Part shown: one piece after another, positions 43,872 to 53,271 of the stretch
How positions within the stretch are numbered: position 1 is the first letter of the stretch
How the letters are laid out: every line of letters begins with the position of its first letter
Assembly: GCF_019704555.1 (NCBI RefSeq)
Contig: NZ_AP024745.1
Location: 10,777,501-10,841,500 of the forward strand
Length of the DNA stretch: 64,000 bases
Origin: Actinoplanes sp. L3-i22
GTDB taxonomy: Bacteria > Actinomycetota > Actinomycetes > Mycobacteriales > Micromonosporaceae
Reading direction: 5' to 3'
Notes under the pieces: generated by a model
Seen by the model: only the letters and a program-made list of their open reading frames with translations
Told to the model about the DNA's origin: nothing
Databases searched by the model: none
Position numbers and translations under genes: made by a program

Positions 43872-46148
43872 ATGAACCCGCCCCGGACCCCCGAGACCCG
43901 CCGGCGTGGCCCGAACGGCCGCTTTCTCCCCCGACCCGAGCCCGCCGACGGCGTCGCAGCAATCGAACCGGTCCCGGCCGAGCCCGTGGTGGAGGTAGAG
44001 GTAGCGGTGAACAGCACCGAGGTGGCAGTCGTCCCCGTCGAGGCCGCGTCGGAGGCGGCCGACGTCGCCGACGACGAGTACTTCCTGCCCGACGACCGGT
44101 TCCTGAACCGGGAGATGTCCTGGCTGGACTTCAACGCGCGGGTGCTCGCGCTCGCCGAGGACCCGGGCACCCCGCTGCTGGAGCGCGCCAAGTTCCTCGC
44201 GATCTTCGCCAGCAACCTGGACGAGTTCTACATGGTCCGGGTGGCCGGCCTGAAGCGCCGGCTGAGCGCCGGCCTGCCGGTCCGCGGCGGGGACCGATCT
44301 CCCCTGCGGCTGCAGATCGAGATGATCACCGGGCGGACGGCGGACCTGGTCACCCGGCACGCCGCCTGCTTCGCCGACGAGGTCCGGCCGAAACTGGCCG
44401 CGGAGAGCATCGAGCTGGTCAGCTGGAAGGAGCTGGACGCGCCGGAGCAGGGCCGGCTGCGTACGTTCTTCCGCGAGCAGGTGTTCCCGGTCCTCACGCC
44501 GCTGGCGGTGGATCCGGCGCACCCGTTCCCGTACATCTCGAGCCGGTCTTTGAATTTGGCCGTTGCCCTTCGCTATCCGGACGGTGACAACCCCGAGTTG
44601 TTCGCCCGGATCAAGGTGCCGAACAACGTGTCCCGCTTCGTGACCGTGCAGAACGACGGCCGTGGCGTGCGGTTCCTCCCGATCGAGGAGTTGATCGCCA
44701 ACCACCTCGACCAGCTGTTCCCGGGCATGCAGATCCTCGAGGTGCACGCGTTCCGGGTGACCCGCAACGCCGAGCTGGAGGTCGACGAGGACCGCGACGA
44801 GGACCTGCTGCAGGCCCTGGAGCGGGAGCTGGCGCAGCGCCGGTTCGGCCCGCCGGTCCGGCTCGAGGTGGCCGCCTCGATCAGCGACCACGTGCTCGAC
44901 CTGCTGGTCCGCGAGCTCGACATGGACAGCCACGACGTGCTGCGGGTGCCCGGTCTGCTCGACCTGTCGGCGCTCTGGCAGGTCTTCGGCGAGTGCGACC
45001 GGGATGATCTGAAGGACCGCCCTTTCGTCCCGGCCACGCATCCGCAGCTGGCCGACGGCGAGGTCCCGCGGAGCGTGTTCAACCGGTTGCGTGAGTCGGA
45101 CATCCTGGTCCACCACCCGTACCACTCGTTCTCCACCAGCGTGCAGCGGTTCATCGAGCAGGCCGCGGCGGATCCGAACGTGCTGGCCATCAAGCAGACG
45201 CTGTACCGCACGTCGGGCGACTCACCGATCGTCGACGCGCTGGTCGACGCGGCCGCCGCCGGCAAGCAGGTGGTGGTGCTGGTCGAGGTGAAGGCCCGGT
45301 TCGACGAGGTGGCCAACATCGCCTGGGCGCGCACCCTGGAGCGGGCCGGCTGCCACGTGGTCTACGGCCTGGTCGGGCTGAAGACGCACTGCAAGACCGC
45401 CCTGGTGGTCCGGCAGGAAGGCAACCAGCTGCGGCGCTACTGCCACATCGGCACGGGCAACTACCACCCCAAGACCGCCCGGCTGTACGAGGACTTCGGC
45501 ATGCTGACCGCCGACCCCGAGGTGGGGGCGGACGTCACCGACCTGTTCAACGTGCTCACCGGATACAGCCGGCAGACCACGTTCCGGCGCCTGCTGGTCG
45601 CCCCGCACGGGGTCCGCAAGGGCCTGCTGGAGCGGCTCGAGGAGCAGGCCAAGATCGCCCGCTCGGGCGGCGAGGCGCTGGTCCAGTTCAAGGTGAACTC
45701 GCTGGTCGACGAGGAGACCACGGACGCGCTCTACCGCGCCTCGCAGGACGGCGTGAAGATCGACCTGATCATCCGCGGGATGTGCGCGGTGCGCCCGGGC
45801 GTGCCCGGCCTGTCGGAGAACATCCGGGTCCGCTCGATCGTCGGCCGGTTCCTGGAGCACTCGCGGATCTTCCGGTTCGGCGCCGGCGACGACTCGGAGT
45901 ACTGGATGGGCTCGGCCGACCTGATGCACCGCAACCTGGACCGCCGGGTCGAGGCACTGGTCAAGGTGACCCTGCCGTCGGCGCGCGAGGAGATGCGCTA
46001 CGTGCTGGAGCTGTCGATGGGCGAGGGCACCGAGGGCTGGGACCTGGACGGCGACGGCCTCTGGCACCGCAACGTCGGCACCCCCGGCAAATCGCAGCTC
46101 CACCTGCAGGAGGCCCTGCTGCGGCGCGTCATCGGCAAGAAGAGCTGA
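43872..46148 (+). CDS. ppk: polyphosphate kinase 1
   Basis: Reversibly polymerises ATP gamma-phosphate to polyphosphate. 758 residues: a disordered acidic N-terminus to about residue 70, then [22 protein letters not shown] (N-domain), [15 protein letters not shown], and the two phospholipase-D-like catalytic parts with [14 protein letters not shown] (phospho-histidine motif) and [19 protein letters not shown]. The C-terminal [29 protein letters not shown] is intact. The stop overlaps mutT1 (TGATG). Confidence 0.97.
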   Translation: MNPPRTPETRRRGPNGRFLPRPEPADGVAAIEPVPAEPVVEVEVAVNSTEVAVVPVEAASEAADVADDEYFLPDDRFLNREMSWLDFNARVLALAEDPGTPLLERAKFLAIFASNLDEFYMVRVAGLKRRLSAGLPVRGGDRSPLRLQIEMITGRTADLVTRHAACFADEVRPKLAAESIELVSWKELDAPEQGRLRTFFREQVFPVLTPLAVDPAHPFPYISSRSLNLAVALRYPDGDNPELFARIKVPNNVSRFVTVQNDGRGVRFLPIEELIANHLDQLFPGMQILEVHAFRVTRNAELEVDEDRDEDLLQALERELAQRRFGPPVRLEVAASISDHVLDLLVRELDMDSHDVLRVPGLLDLSALWQVFGECDRDDLKDRPFVPATHPQLADGEVPRSVFNRLRESDILVHHPYHSFSTSVQRFIEQAAADPNVLAIKQTLYRTSGDSPIVDALVDAAAAGKQVVVLVEVKARFDEVANIAWARTLERAGCHVVYGLVGLKTHCKTALVVRQEGNQLRRYCHIGTGNYHPKTARLYEDFGMLTADPEVGADVTDLFNVLTGYSRQTTFRRLLVAPHGVRKGLLERLEEQAKIARSGGEALVQFKVNSLVDEETTDALYRASQDGVKIDLIIRGMCAVRPGVPGLSENIRVRSIVGRFLEHSRIFRFGAGDDSEYWMGSADLMHRNLDRRVEALVKVTLPSAREEMRYVLELSMGEGTEGWDLDGDGLWHRNVGTPGKSQLHLQEALLRRVIGKKS

Positions 46149-47026
46149 TGCCCGAACCGGTCCGCGCGGCCGGCGGTGTGCTCTACCGCCCCGGAGCGGG
46201 TGGCGTGCCCGAGATCTGTCTGGTGCACCGCCCGCGGTACGACGACTGGAGCCTGCCGAAGGGCACCTACAAGCCGGACGAGCCCGCGCTGGCCGCCGCG
46301 ATCCGCGAGGTGGCCGAGGAGACCGGCGCGGCCGGCAGTCCGGAGCTGGGGCTGCCCGAGGTGACGTACCGGTTGCCCGACGGGCGGCCGAAGACCGTGC
46401 GGTTCTGGTTGATGCGCGCCGCGGACGACGGCCCGATCCAGGACACCGCCGAGGTCGACGAGCTGGCCTGGCTGCCGTTGCCGGAGGCCGCGGCGCGGCT
46501 CACCTACCCGGCCGAGCGCCCGCTGCTCGACCTGGTCGCCGGCCTGCCGCCGGTGACGTCGGTGGTGGCGCTGGTCCGGCACGCGCACGCCGGCGAGCGC
46601 AAGCACTGGTCCGGTCCGGACTCGCTGCGCCCGATCAGCTCGAAGGGCGCCAAGCAGGCCGCCCGGGTCGCCGAGCGGCTCGCCACGTTCGGTCCGCACC
46701 GGCTCTTCGCCGCCACCCCGCTGCGCTGCTCGCAGACCCTGCAGCCGCTGGCCCGGGCGACCCGGCTGCCGCTGGTGGTGGACAACGCGTTCGCCGAGCC
46801 GGAGACCGCCGAGGAGCTGCCCGGCCGGCTGGCCGCGGCCCGGGCCCGGCTGGCCCAGGTACGGACCGCCGGCCGGGTCGTGGTGTGCAGCCAGGGCAAG
46901 GTGATCCCGGCCCTGCTGGCCTCGGTCGCCCGGGACCCGGACGTGGCCGCCTACCGCACCCGCAAGGGCGAGGGCTGGCTGCTCACCTGGTCCGGCGAGA
47001 GACTGCTAGGGATCTCCCGCTGGTGA
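46148..47026 (+). CDS. mutT1: MutT1: Nudix hydrolase fused to histidine phosphatase
   Basis: 292 residues from an ATG overlapping the ppk stop. The N-terminal Nudix box runs from GTYKPDEPALAAAIREVAEETGA. A histidine-phosphatase domain follows with VALVRHAHAGERKHW. In mycobacterial MutT1 (Rv2985) the two domains convert 8-oxo-dGTP to the monophosphate and hydrolyse related dinucleotides. Coupling to ppk is conserved. The last 44 bases overlap the convergent membrane-protein gene. Confidence 0.93.
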   Translation: MPEPVRAAGGVLYRPGAGGVPEICLVHRPRYDDWSLPKGTYKPDEPALAAAIREVAEETGAAGSPELGLPEVTYRLPDGRPKTVRFWLMRAADDGPIQDTAEVDELAWLPLPEAAARLTYPAERPLLDLVAGLPPVTSVVALVRHAHAGERKHWSGPDSLRPISSKGAKQAARVAERLATFGPHRLFAATPLRCSQTLQPLARATRLPLVVDNAFAEPETAEELPGRLAAARARLAQVRTAGRVVVCSQGKVIPALLASVARDPDVAAYRTRKGEGWLLTWSGERLLGISRW

Positions 47027-47393
47027 CCTGGTCGGCCCGCCAGTAACCGATCAGGTCGCCGGTGAGCCAGCGCGCCCGCCACAGTTCGTCGCGGCGTGGC
47101 TCCCAGTCCCGGCAGGGCAGCAGCGCGAGCCGCCAGCTCAGCACGCCGGCCAGATACCAGCCGTAGAGCGGGATCGCCCCGGCCAGCCCGTCCCGGGCCC
47201 GGTAGGACGCCCACGGGGCGAACCCGGCCACCACCAGGCCCGACCAGCCGCAGGTGAGCAACCAGTCCAGCACCGGCCAGCCGGTCGCCCGCTCGGCCCA
47301 GTCGCCGAGCGACCAGCCGGGCACGATCGCGACGGCGAACAGCAGTGCCGCGACGCTCGCCCGGGCGACCAGCCCTCTCGGTCTGCGTTCCAT
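46983..47393 (-). CDS. hypothetical membrane protein
   Basis: 136 residues from an ATG at 47393. A basic start is followed by three hydrophobic segments (VAALLFAVAIVPGW, LLTCGWSGLVVAGFAPW, GAIPLYGWYLAGVLSW) and a Trp/Arg-rich tail ending ADQVTSGRSLAVSRRTR. No known family. It lies downstream of hup on the same strand past a terminator, and runs into the end of mutT1. Confidence 0.55.
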   Translation of the reverse strand: MERRPRGLVARASVAALLFAVAIVPGWSLGDWAERATGWPVLDWLLTCGWSGLVVAGFAPWASYRARDGLAGAIPLYGWYLAGVLSWRLALLPCRDWEPRRDELWRARWLTGDLIGYWRADQVTSGRSLAVSRRTR

Positions 47394-47437
47394 GCCCGGA
47401 CGGTAGGCCCGGCGCCGGGTCCGCCCGGCACAAACGA

Positions 47438-47468
47438 AAAGGCGTCCACCGTACGGGTGGACGCCTTT
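47438..47468 (-). terminator. intrinsic terminator of hup
   Basis: AAAGGCGTCCACC pairs perfectly with GGTGGACGCCTTT around the loop GTACG. The minus-strand tail reads TTTTCG. It lies 17 bases after the hup stop. Confidence 0.9.
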
Positions 47469-47484
47469 CGTTGTTCCGGACCGG

Positions 47485-48246
47485 TCAGCGAGCCTTGCGG
47501 CTGGACGCCGCCCGGGCCGTCGCCGGGCTCTTGGCACGCGCCGAGGACGCCACCGGCGCCGCGGTCTTACGAGCCGTGGCCTTCTTCGCCGGCGTCGCCG
47601 TCTTCTTGGCCGCCGCGGTCTTGCCGGCGGTGGTCTTGGTCGCGGTGGTCTTCTTTGCCGCCGCGGTCGTCGCCGTCGTCTTCTTCGCCGGTGCCGCCGC
47701 CGTCGTGGCGGTCTTCTTGGCCGCCGCCTTGGTCGTCGTCGTCGCCGGCTTCGCAGCCGTCTTCGCCGCCGTCTTGGTCGCCGCCTTGGTGGCGGTCGCC
47801 TTGGTCGCCGGCGCGGCCTTGGTCGCGGCCGTCTTCCGTGCCGCGGTGGCCGTCGTCTTCACCGGCGCGGCCTTGGTGGCCGCGGTCTTCCGGGCAGTGG
47901 TGGCAGTCGTCTTCGCCGGGGTGGCTGCCTTGGTCGCGGCGGTCTTCTTCGCCGTCGCGGCCTTGGCGGGCTTTCCACTGGCGACGAGTTCCCGGAAGGT
48001 GTTGCCGGCCCGGAATGCGGCGACCGACGTCTTCTTCACCTTCACGGCCTCACCGGTTCGCGGATTCCTTGCGGTGCGCGCATTACGCGTCCGCTTCTCC
48101 CAGGATCCGAAGCCGGTGAGGGAAACTTTGTCACCCTTGGCGACGGCGTTCTGCACCTCACTGATGAACGCGTCCAGGGCAATCGTCGCCGTCTTCTTGT
48201 CCCCCAGCTTGACGGCGAGCGCCTCAATGAGCTCGGCCTTGTTCAC
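47485..48246 (-). CDS. hup: HU-family nucleoid protein with long basic C-terminal tail
   Basis: 253 residues from a GTG with GGGAGGA five bases upstream. The first 95 residues are HU: MNKAELIEALAVKLGDKK and the DNA-binding arm GSWEKRTRNARTARNPRTGEA. The remaining 155 residues consist of Ala/Lys/Thr-rich repeats (AAKKTA, ATKAA), a histone-H1-like tail as in mycobacterial HupB (Rv2986c). HupB compacts DNA and is subject to lysine modification. An upstream in-frame extension is not conserved. Between mutT1 and leuD as in M. tuberculosis. Confidence 0.95.
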   Translation of the reverse strand: MNKAELIEALAVKLGDKKTATIALDAFISEVQNAVAKGDKVSLTGFGSWEKRTRNARTARNPRTGEAVKVKKTSVAAFRAGNTFRELVASGKPAKAATAKKTAATKAATPAKTTATTARKTAATKAAPVKTTATAARKTAATKAAPATKATATKAATKTAAKTAAKPATTTTKAAAKKTATTAAAPAKKTTATTAAAKKTTATKTTAGKTAAAKKTATPAKKATARKTAAPVASSARAKSPATARAASSRKAR

Positions 48247-48359
48247 GGTTTCCTCCCGGACGTGAGAACTGGCCCGTCGCAGGCCATTCTGCGCGCACCG
48301 TATGCCCTCTGACCTGGAGACACAAACATTCGTGGCAAAAATCCGTTGTGTCCCAACGA

Positions 48360-48396
48360 AATTCGCCCCCACCGGCGACACCGATGGGGGCGAATT
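48360..48396 (-). terminator. intrinsic terminator of leuCD
   Basis: A perfect 12-bp stem AATTCGCCCCCA/TGGGGGCGAATT with a 13-base loop begins 12 bases past the leuD stop. On the minus strand it is followed by TCGTT rather than a strong T-run, so efficiency may be moderate. Confidence 0.8.
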
Positions 48397-48407
48397 CAGT
48401 CTTTGAG

Positions 48408-48998
48408 TTAAAGAACGACGACCGGCTTGAAAGACGGGCGGTCCTTCTCGTACGCGCTAATCGCGTCCTCGTGGCGCAACGTCAGTCCGATGTCGTCGAG
48501 CCCCTCCATGAGACGCCAACGGCTGAAATCGTCGATCGGGAACGGGTATGCCGCGTCGTCCACGCGGACCGCCCGGGCATCGAGATCAACGGTTATCTGC
48601 TTTTCCGGCTCGCTCTCGGCGAGGTCCCAGAGGCTCTCCACGATCTTCTGGTCCAGCTGGACCGGGAGCAGCCCCTCCTTGAGCGCGTTGCCCCGGAAGA
48701 TGTCGCCGAACCGGGCCGCGATCACCACCTTGAAGCCCCAGTCGCGCAGGGCCCAGACGGCGTGCTGACGGGACGAGCCGGTGCCGAAGTTCGGCCCGGC
48801 CACCAGGATGGTGGCGCCGGCGTGGGCCGGGTTGTGCAGCACGAAGCTCGGGTCCTCGCGCCAGGCGCTGAAGAGGCCGTCCTCGAAGCCGGTGCGGGTG
48901 ACCCGCTTGAGGTACACCGCCGGGATGATCTGGTCGGTGTCCACATCGGAACGGCGCAGCGGCATGACCTTGCCGCTGTGGGTGACGAATTTGTCCAT
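48408..48998 (-). CDS. leuD: 3-isopropylmalate/citramalate isomerase small subunit
   Basis: 196 residues beginning [26 protein letters not shown], with [17 protein letters not shown] near residue 70, the LeuD swivel-domain hallmark. With LeuC it isomerises 2-isopropylmalate (leucine) and citramalate (isoleucine from pyruvate), which links it to cimA at 58413. The gap to leuC is 16 bases. Confidence 0.97.
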   Translation of the reverse strand: MDKFVTHSGKVMPLRRSDVDTDQIIPAVYLKRVTRTGFEDGLFSAWREDPSFVLHNPAHAGATILVAGPNFGTGSSRQHAVWALRDWGFKVVIAARFGDIFRGNALKEGLLPVQLDQKIVESLWDLAESEPEKQITVDLDARAVRVDDAAYPFPIDDFSRWRLMEGLDDIGLTLRHEDAISAYEKDRPSFKPVVVL

Positions 48999-49014
48999 GA
49001 CTGTCTTCCCCTAC

Positions 49015-50469
49015 TCAGAGGTCGGCCGGAGCGGCCAGCTTGCCGATCACCGCGGTGGCCGCGGCGACCTGCGGCGACACCAGGTGGGTACGCCCGCCCT
49101 TGCCCTGCCGGCCCTCGAAGTTGCGGTTGGAGGTGGACGCCGCCCGCTGCCCGGGGGAGAGCGTGTCCGGGTTCATGCCGAGGCACATCGAGCAGCCGGC
49201 GAAGCGCCACTCGGCGCCGGCGTCCGTGAAGATCTTGTCCAGGCCCTCGGCCTCGGCCTGCTCGCGCACGACGTAGGAGCCCGGGACGATCATCATCCGG
49301 ACGCCGTCGGCGACCTTGTGGCCACGGATCACGTCGGCCGCGGCCCGCAGGTCCTCCAGCCGGCCGTTGGTACAGGAGCCGACGAAGACCACGTCGACCG
49401 GGACCTCGCGGAACGGGGTGCCCGGGGTCAGGTCCATGTACGCCAGCGCGCGCTCGGCGGCGCCACGCTCCTGCTCGTCCAGGAAGTCCTCGGGGTTCGG
49501 CACGACGCTGTCCAGTGCGGCGCCCTGGCCCGGGTTGGTGCCCCAGGTGATGAACGGGCTGATCGCCGACGCGTCCAGGACGATCTCGGTGTCGAACTCG
49601 GCGTCCTCGTCGGTGACGAGGGTCTTCCAGTACGCCACCGCGGCGTCCCAGTCGGCGCCCTGCGGGGCGTGCTTGCGGCCCTTCAGGTACGCGAACGTGG
49701 TCTCGTCGGCCGCGATCATGCCGGCCTTGGCGCCCCACTCGATCGACATGTTGCAGATCGTCATCCGGCCCTCCATGGAGAGCTTGCGGATCGCCTCGCC
49801 CCGGTACTCCACGATGTGGCCGTTGCCGCCGCCGGTGCCGGTCTGCGTGATCAGCGCCAGGATCAGGTCCTTCGCGCTCACGCCGGGACGCAGGTCGCCG
49901 ACGACCGTGACGGCCATCGTCTTCGGCTTCGACTGCGGCAGCGTCTGGGTGGCGAGCACGTGCTCGACCTCGCTGGTGCCGATGCCGAAGGCCAGCGCGC
50001 CGAACGCGCCGTGGGTCGCGGTGTGCGAGTCGCCGCAGACGATCGTGGTGCCGGGCTGGGTCAGGCCCAGCTGCGGGCCGATCACGTGCACGATGCCCTG
50101 GTTCACGTCACCGAGCGGGCGGATCTCGACACCGAACTCGGCGCAGTTCTTCCGGAGCGTCTCGATCTGGGTGCGCGAGACGGTGTCGGTGATCGTCAGG
50201 AGATCGCCGCGACGGGTGTTGAACGACGGATCCGCGTACCCGGTCGGGGTGTTGTGGTCTTCCGTCGCGAGCGTGAGGTCGGTCCGTCGAACGGGCCGGC
50301 CGGCCAACCGCAGGCCGTCGAACGCCTGCGGGCTGGTGACCTCGTGCAGCAGGTGCAGGTCGATGAAGAGCAGGTCCGGCTCGCCCTCGGCCGTGCGCAC
50401 CACGTGGTCATCCCAGACCTTCTCGGCCAGGGTCCTGGGTTTCCCGCTCTGGGGAGTGACTCCCACCAT
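49015..50469 (-). CDS. leuC: 3-isopropylmalate/citramalate isomerase large subunit
   Basis: 484 residues with the aconitase-type Fe-S ligands in [14 protein letters not shown] and [12 protein letters not shown], and the [19 protein letters not shown] substrate loop. First gene of the leuCD operon on the minus strand, divergent from an IclR regulator with a 49-base gap. LeuC/LeuD serve leucine synthesis and the citramalate route. Confidence 0.97.
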   Translation of the reverse strand: MVGVTPQSGKPRTLAEKVWDDHVVRTAEGEPDLLFIDLHLLHEVTSPQAFDGLRLAGRPVRRTDLTLATEDHNTPTGYADPSFNTRRGDLLTITDTVSRTQIETLRKNCAEFGVEIRPLGDVNQGIVHVIGPQLGLTQPGTTIVCGDSHTATHGAFGALAFGIGTSEVEHVLATQTLPQSKPKTMAVTVVGDLRPGVSAKDLILALITQTGTGGGNGHIVEYRGEAIRKLSMEGRMTICNMSIEWGAKAGMIAADETTFAYLKGRKHAPQGADWDAAVAYWKTLVTDEDAEFDTEIVLDASAISPFITWGTNPGQGAALDSVVPNPEDFLDEQERGAAERALAYMDLTPGTPFREVPVDVVFVGSCTNGRLEDLRAAADVIRGHKVADGVRMMIVPGSYVVREQAEAEGLDKIFTDAGAEWRFAGCSMCLGMNPDTLSPGQRAASTSNRNFEGRQGKGGRTHLVSPQVAAATAVIGKLAAPADL

Positions 50470-50473
50470 CTGG

Positions 50474-50494
50474 ACATCCTAAATTCTGGAATGT
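50474..50494. promoter_or_regulatory. candidate operator between leuC and the IclR gene
   Basis: An imperfect inverted repeat ACATCC-N8-GGAATGT occupies the middle of the short divergent region, 5 bases from the leuC start and 25 bases from the regulator start. IclR proteins usually bind such palindromes. The core TAAATTCT is AT-rich. Confidence 0.4.
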
Positions 50495-50518
50495 ATGTTT
50501 CGGCTTGTGGGACACAGT

Positions 50519-51205
50519 ATGAGCGGTGTTGGCGTTCTCGACAAGGCGGTTGTCATCCTCGCCGCCTGTGTCGACGGCGCCAGCCTGGCCGAGTTAGTCG
50601 AGCGCACGAAGCTGCCCCGGGCGACCGCACATCGCCTGGCCCAGGCCCTGGAGATCCATCGGATGCTGGTCCGGGACACGCAGGGAAGATGGCGTCCCGG
50701 GCCCCGTCTGGGCGAGTTGGCGAACGCCGCACCGGACGTTCTGCTGACCGCCGCGGAGCCCCTGCTTTCCGCATTGCGGGACGCGACGGGAGAGAGTGCA
50801 CAGCTTTACTTGCGCCGGGCGGACGAACGGATCTGCGTCGCCGCGGCCGAGCGCGCCAGCGGTCTTCGCGACACCGTCCCGGTCGGCTCGGTGCTCCCGA
50901 TGGTCGCCGGTTCGGCCGCGCAGATCCTGCTCGCGTGGGAGCCGCCGGAGGCGGTGATGCCGCTGCTGCCGCGCTGCAAGTTCACCGGCCGCACCCTCGC
51001 CGAGGTCCGCCGCCGCGGCTGGGCGCAGAGCGTCGCCGAGCGCGAGCCGGGCGTGGCGAGCGTCTCCGCCCCGATCCGCGACCGCACCGGCCGGGTGATC
51101 GCGTCGATTTCAATAAGCGGTCCGATCGAACGACTGGGCCGCCGCCCCGGCGAGCGTCACGCGATGGCCGTCGTCCGCGCCGGCCAGCGCCTCTCCGGCC
51201 TGTAG
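50519..51205 (+). CDS. IclR-family regulator, NdgR/LtbR type
   Basis: 228 residues from an ATG at 50519. A winged helix-turn-helix (SLAELVERTKLPRATAHRLAQALE) is followed by the IclR ligand domain (LRRADERICVAAAERASGL, VLPMVAGSAAQILLAW). NdgR of Streptomyces and LtbR of Corynebacterium are divergently transcribed from leuCD and control leucine and tryptophan or related amino acid genes. The placement and size fit that group; the effector is not visible from sequence. Confidence 0.9.
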   Translation: MSGVGVLDKAVVILAACVDGASLAELVERTKLPRATAHRLAQALEIHRMLVRDTQGRWRPGPRLGELANAAPDVLLTAAEPLLSALRDATGESAQLYLRRADERICVAAAERASGLRDTVPVGSVLPMVAGSAAQILLAWEPPEAVMPLLPRCKFTGRTLAEVRRRGWAQSVAEREPGVASVSAPIRDRTGRVIASISISGPIERLGRRPGERHAMAVVRAGQRLSGL

Positions 51206-51242
51206 GACCCGCTTCCCCCGACCCCCCGTCCGCTTGCTTCTC

Positions 51243-51276
51243 GCGCCCGATGGCCGCCTCCGCGCCCATCGGGCGC
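51243..51276 (+). terminator. hairpin after the IclR gene
   Basis: GCGCCCGATGG pairs perfectly (11 bp) with CCATCGGGCGC around a 12-base loop, 38 bases past the stop. Only GCATTT follows, so there is no strong T-run. Confidence 0.55.
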
Positions 51277-51429
51277 GCGCATTTCCACAACCCACCAACC
51301 CCTCAAGACAATTTTCCCGTACGGCGGTAGCCCGCGCCCCATGACCTTCGGCCCGTCGCCGCCGCGCTGAAGGCTGACGACCGCCGTATTCAGTGGGATT
51401 TTTCGGGCACACGACCCGCGTGACCGGTC

Positions 51430-52098
51430 TCAGGGGGTCCAGACGGCGTTGTCGTGGGCGAAGAGCACCCGGCGCGGATCCAGGGCCAGCAGCCGGTCGA
51501 GCCAGGCCGGCGGCCGCCCGACCCCCGCGCGCCGGCCCAGCACGTCCCCGGTGAACGCGGTCGCGTGATCATGGCTCTGACCGGCGACGATCACCGTGCC
51601 GTCGCCGGTGGTGACCACGACCGACTGATGTCCGGCGGTGTGCCCGGGCGTGGGCACGATCAGCACCCCGGGAAGGATCTCGGTCTCCCCGTCGAGCTCG
51701 GTCAGGACGGCGCCGGGATGATCGACCAGCTCGGCGAGGTACTCCTCGGACGTCCGCGCCAGAGCCAGCTCGTTCCGCTGTGTGAAGACCGGAGCCCCGG
51801 CCAGCTCCGCGTTCCCGCCGCAGTGGTCGAAATGCAGGTGACAGTTGACGACGTACCGAATCTCGTCGATCTTGCCACCGGCAACCGCGAGCGCCTCGCC
51901 CAGAGCGACCCGGCGGGGTTGATAGTGCGCGTCCACCCCCGGCACCCGCCCCATCCCGGTATCCACCAGGATCCGGCCGGCCGGATGGTCGATCAGGTAG
52001 CCGAGCGCGGGCTCGACCCGCGCCGCCCCGGTCCCGGTCTCCTCGGCCGGCCGGACAAAATACCCATAGTCCACGCGCCGAACAGTGATGTCGGTCAT
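51430..52098 (-). CDS. metallo-beta-lactamase-fold hydrolase
   Basis: 222 residues with the zinc motif NCHLHFDHCGG near residue 85 (HxHxDH), HTAGHQSVVV near 150 and FAHDN at the end. The pattern resembles AHL-lactonase-type (AttM/AiiA-like) members of the MBL fold, but lactonase activity cannot be claimed from sequence. No signal peptide. The gene stands alone between the IclR gene and the tRNA block. Confidence 0.83.
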   Translation of the reverse strand: MTDITVRRVDYGYFVRPAEETGTGAARVEPALGYLIDHPAGRILVDTGMGRVPGVDAHYQPRRVALGEALAVAGGKIDEIRYVVNCHLHFDHCGGNAELAGAPVFTQRNELALARTSEEYLAELVDHPGAVLTELDGETEILPGVLIVPTPGHTAGHQSVVVTTGDGTVIVAGQSHDHATAFTGDVLGRRAGVGRPPAWLDRLLALDPRRVLFAHDNAVWTP

Positions 52099-52438
52099 CA
52101 GGGCAGTATCCGCACCGCGCCCGGCCGGTCACAGAAACTCTGCCACCAGCAGAGCGGCCACCCACACCAGCCCACACCCCGGCCGCGGCCGGCACGAGCG
52201 CCCAGAACCGGCCCACGCCCCGGCTGCACCCAGCGCGATCACCCGCACCAGCCCACTCCGCGACTGCGCCCAGCGCAATCACCTACATGGCGCTCGCCTC
52301 AGGGCAACCGGGGCCAGCGGCTCGCTTCCCATCGGCGGCGGGCGCGGGGAAGGCGGCCCCGGGTCCGCCCTGGCCGACGGGTTCGTCCCGCCACTTCCGA
52401 GGACCTCCGCTGGATCCTCGACCTGCCGGCTGAAACGA
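52099..52438. other. non-coding gap upstream of the MBL gene
   Basis: No gene supported. GC-rich sequence with degenerate copies of a unit containing CCCAGCGCGATCACC and CACCAGCCCAC near 52170-52280, resembling the 34-bp repeats at 52650-52819. Confidence 0.5.
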
Positions 52439-52472
52439 AAGTGGCCCGCATCGCGAACGATGCGGGCCACTT
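52439..52472 (-). terminator. terminator downstream of tRNA-Glu copy 1
   Basis: AAGTGGCCCGCATCG pairs perfectly (15 bp) with CGATGCGGGCCACTT around a 4-base loop. On the minus strand TTTCGTTTC follows. It lies directly after the 3' end of the tRNA. Confidence 0.9.
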
Positions 52473-52479
52473 CTCGTGG

Positions 52480-52552
52480 TAGTCCCAGCGGGATTCGAAC
52501 CCGCGCTACCGCCGTGAGAGGGCGGCGTCCTAGGCCACTAGACGATGGGACC
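52480..52552 (-). tRNA. tRNA-Glu (CTC), copy 1
   Basis: 73 bases with a complete cloverleaf: acceptor GGTCCCA/TGGGACT (closing G1-U72 wobble), D-arm TCTAGTGGCCTAGGA, anticodon stem CCGCC/GGCGG with loop CTCTCAC (anticodon CTC), T-arm with GGTTCGAATCC. CCA follows A73 in the genome. Identical to the copy at 52869-52941. Confidence 0.97.
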
Positions 52553-52831
52553 AAGAGCCTTCCGTACACCGCCTGCTTCAGCGGCGAGAGGAACTTTAGC
52601 AGCACCGCAGCCGAATCCTCGAATCGGCCGCCCCGCCTCGTGACCACCCCCACAGCCGCGCCCACCGGCGCCCAAGACCGACCCCACAGCCGCACCCACC
52701 GACGCCCGGAACCGGCCCCACAGCTCCGCCCACCCGGCGCCCAGGACCGGCCCCGCAGCCGCACTCATCAGCGCAAGAAACCAGCCCGCAGCCGCACCCA
52801 CCGACGCCGGAACCGGGCCCGGAATGCGGAA
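52553..52831. other. spacer between the two tRNA-Glu genes
   Basis: No gene. It contains the promoter region of tRNA-Glu copy 1 (a TAAAGT hexamer near 52590-52595 resembles a -10 box, without a convincing -35) and the 34-bp tandem repeats at 52650-52819. Confidence 0.5.
52650..52819. repeat. five imperfect 34-bp tandem repeats between tRNA-Glu genes
   Basis: Units start at 52650, 52684, 52718, 52753 and 52787, with lengths 34, 34, 35, 34 and 33. The common core is CCACAGCCGC-ACCCACCG-CGCCC followed by GAACCGGCC-like sequence. Units differ by several bases. Non-coding, between two identical tRNA genes. Confidence 0.7.
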
Positions 52832-52858
52832 AAACCCGCATCCGACGGATGCGGGTTT
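52832..52858 (-). terminator. terminator downstream of tRNA-Glu copy 2
   Basis: AAACCCGCATCC pairs perfectly (12 bp) with GGATGCGGGTTT around a 3-base loop; the minus-strand tail is TTTTTCC. The stem shares CCCGCATC with the terminator of copy 1, so tRNA and terminator were probably duplicated together. Confidence 0.92.
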
Positions 52859-52868
52859 CACCTGCTTG

Positions 52869-52941
52869 TAGTCCCAGCGGGATTCGAACCCGCGCTACCG
52901 CCGTGAGAGGGCGGCGTCCTAGGCCACTAGACGATGGGACC
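52869..52941 (-). tRNA. tRNA-Glu (CTC), copy 2
   Basis: 73 bases, identical to copy 1 including the G1-U72 closing pair. CCA is not encoded (CAA follows A73). The tRNA-Gln gene lies 56 bases upstream in the same direction, so the two may share a transcript. Confidence 0.97.
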
Positions 52942-52997
52942 AAAAACTGCTGTTGCGGTGAAGCTCCAGCGACGCCAACCCCGAAAGATCGACAGCG

Positions 52998-53069
52998 CTG
53001 GGGTACCAGGACTCGAACCTAGACTAACTGGACCAGAACCAGTTGGGCTGCCAATTACCCCATACCCCA
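52998..53069 (-). tRNA. tRNA-Gln (CTG)
   Basis: 72 bases with acceptor TGGGGTA/TACCCCA, anticodon stem ACTGG/CCAGT with loop TTCTGGT (anticodon CTG), T-arm GGTTCGAGTCC and discriminator G73. CCA is not encoded. A good promoter lies just upstream. Confidence 0.96.
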
Positions 53070-53097
53070 TTTGGCCCCGTTTGCTGAGCCGTGGAGA

Positions 53098-53126
53098 ACT
53101 TTACCCGAGCCTCCCCGGCCCGCCAA
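53098..53126 (-). promoter_or_regulatory. promoter of the tRNA-Gln/tRNA-Glu block
   Basis: On the minus strand TTGGCG and TAAAGT are separated by exactly 17 bases, a good housekeeping-type promoter. The -10 box lies 29 bases upstream of the tRNA-Gln 5' end. Confidence 0.65.
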
Positions 53127-53271
53127 ATCGGGTTACCCAAACCCGTCTCCGTGATCATGCAACCACTCCGGGTAACCGCCATTCCGGCCCCAGGAGCAGC
53201 TCGAACACCACCGCCGCAACCGGCCGCGCACCACCTCGACGCCGGGGTGGTGGCGCGGCCCGCGGCGGCGG

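Noticed and set aside
48781..51330. An 849-residue plus-strand frame across leuC and the IclR gene
   Set aside because: Antisense to leuC and out of frame with the IclR protein, which has a clear winged helix.
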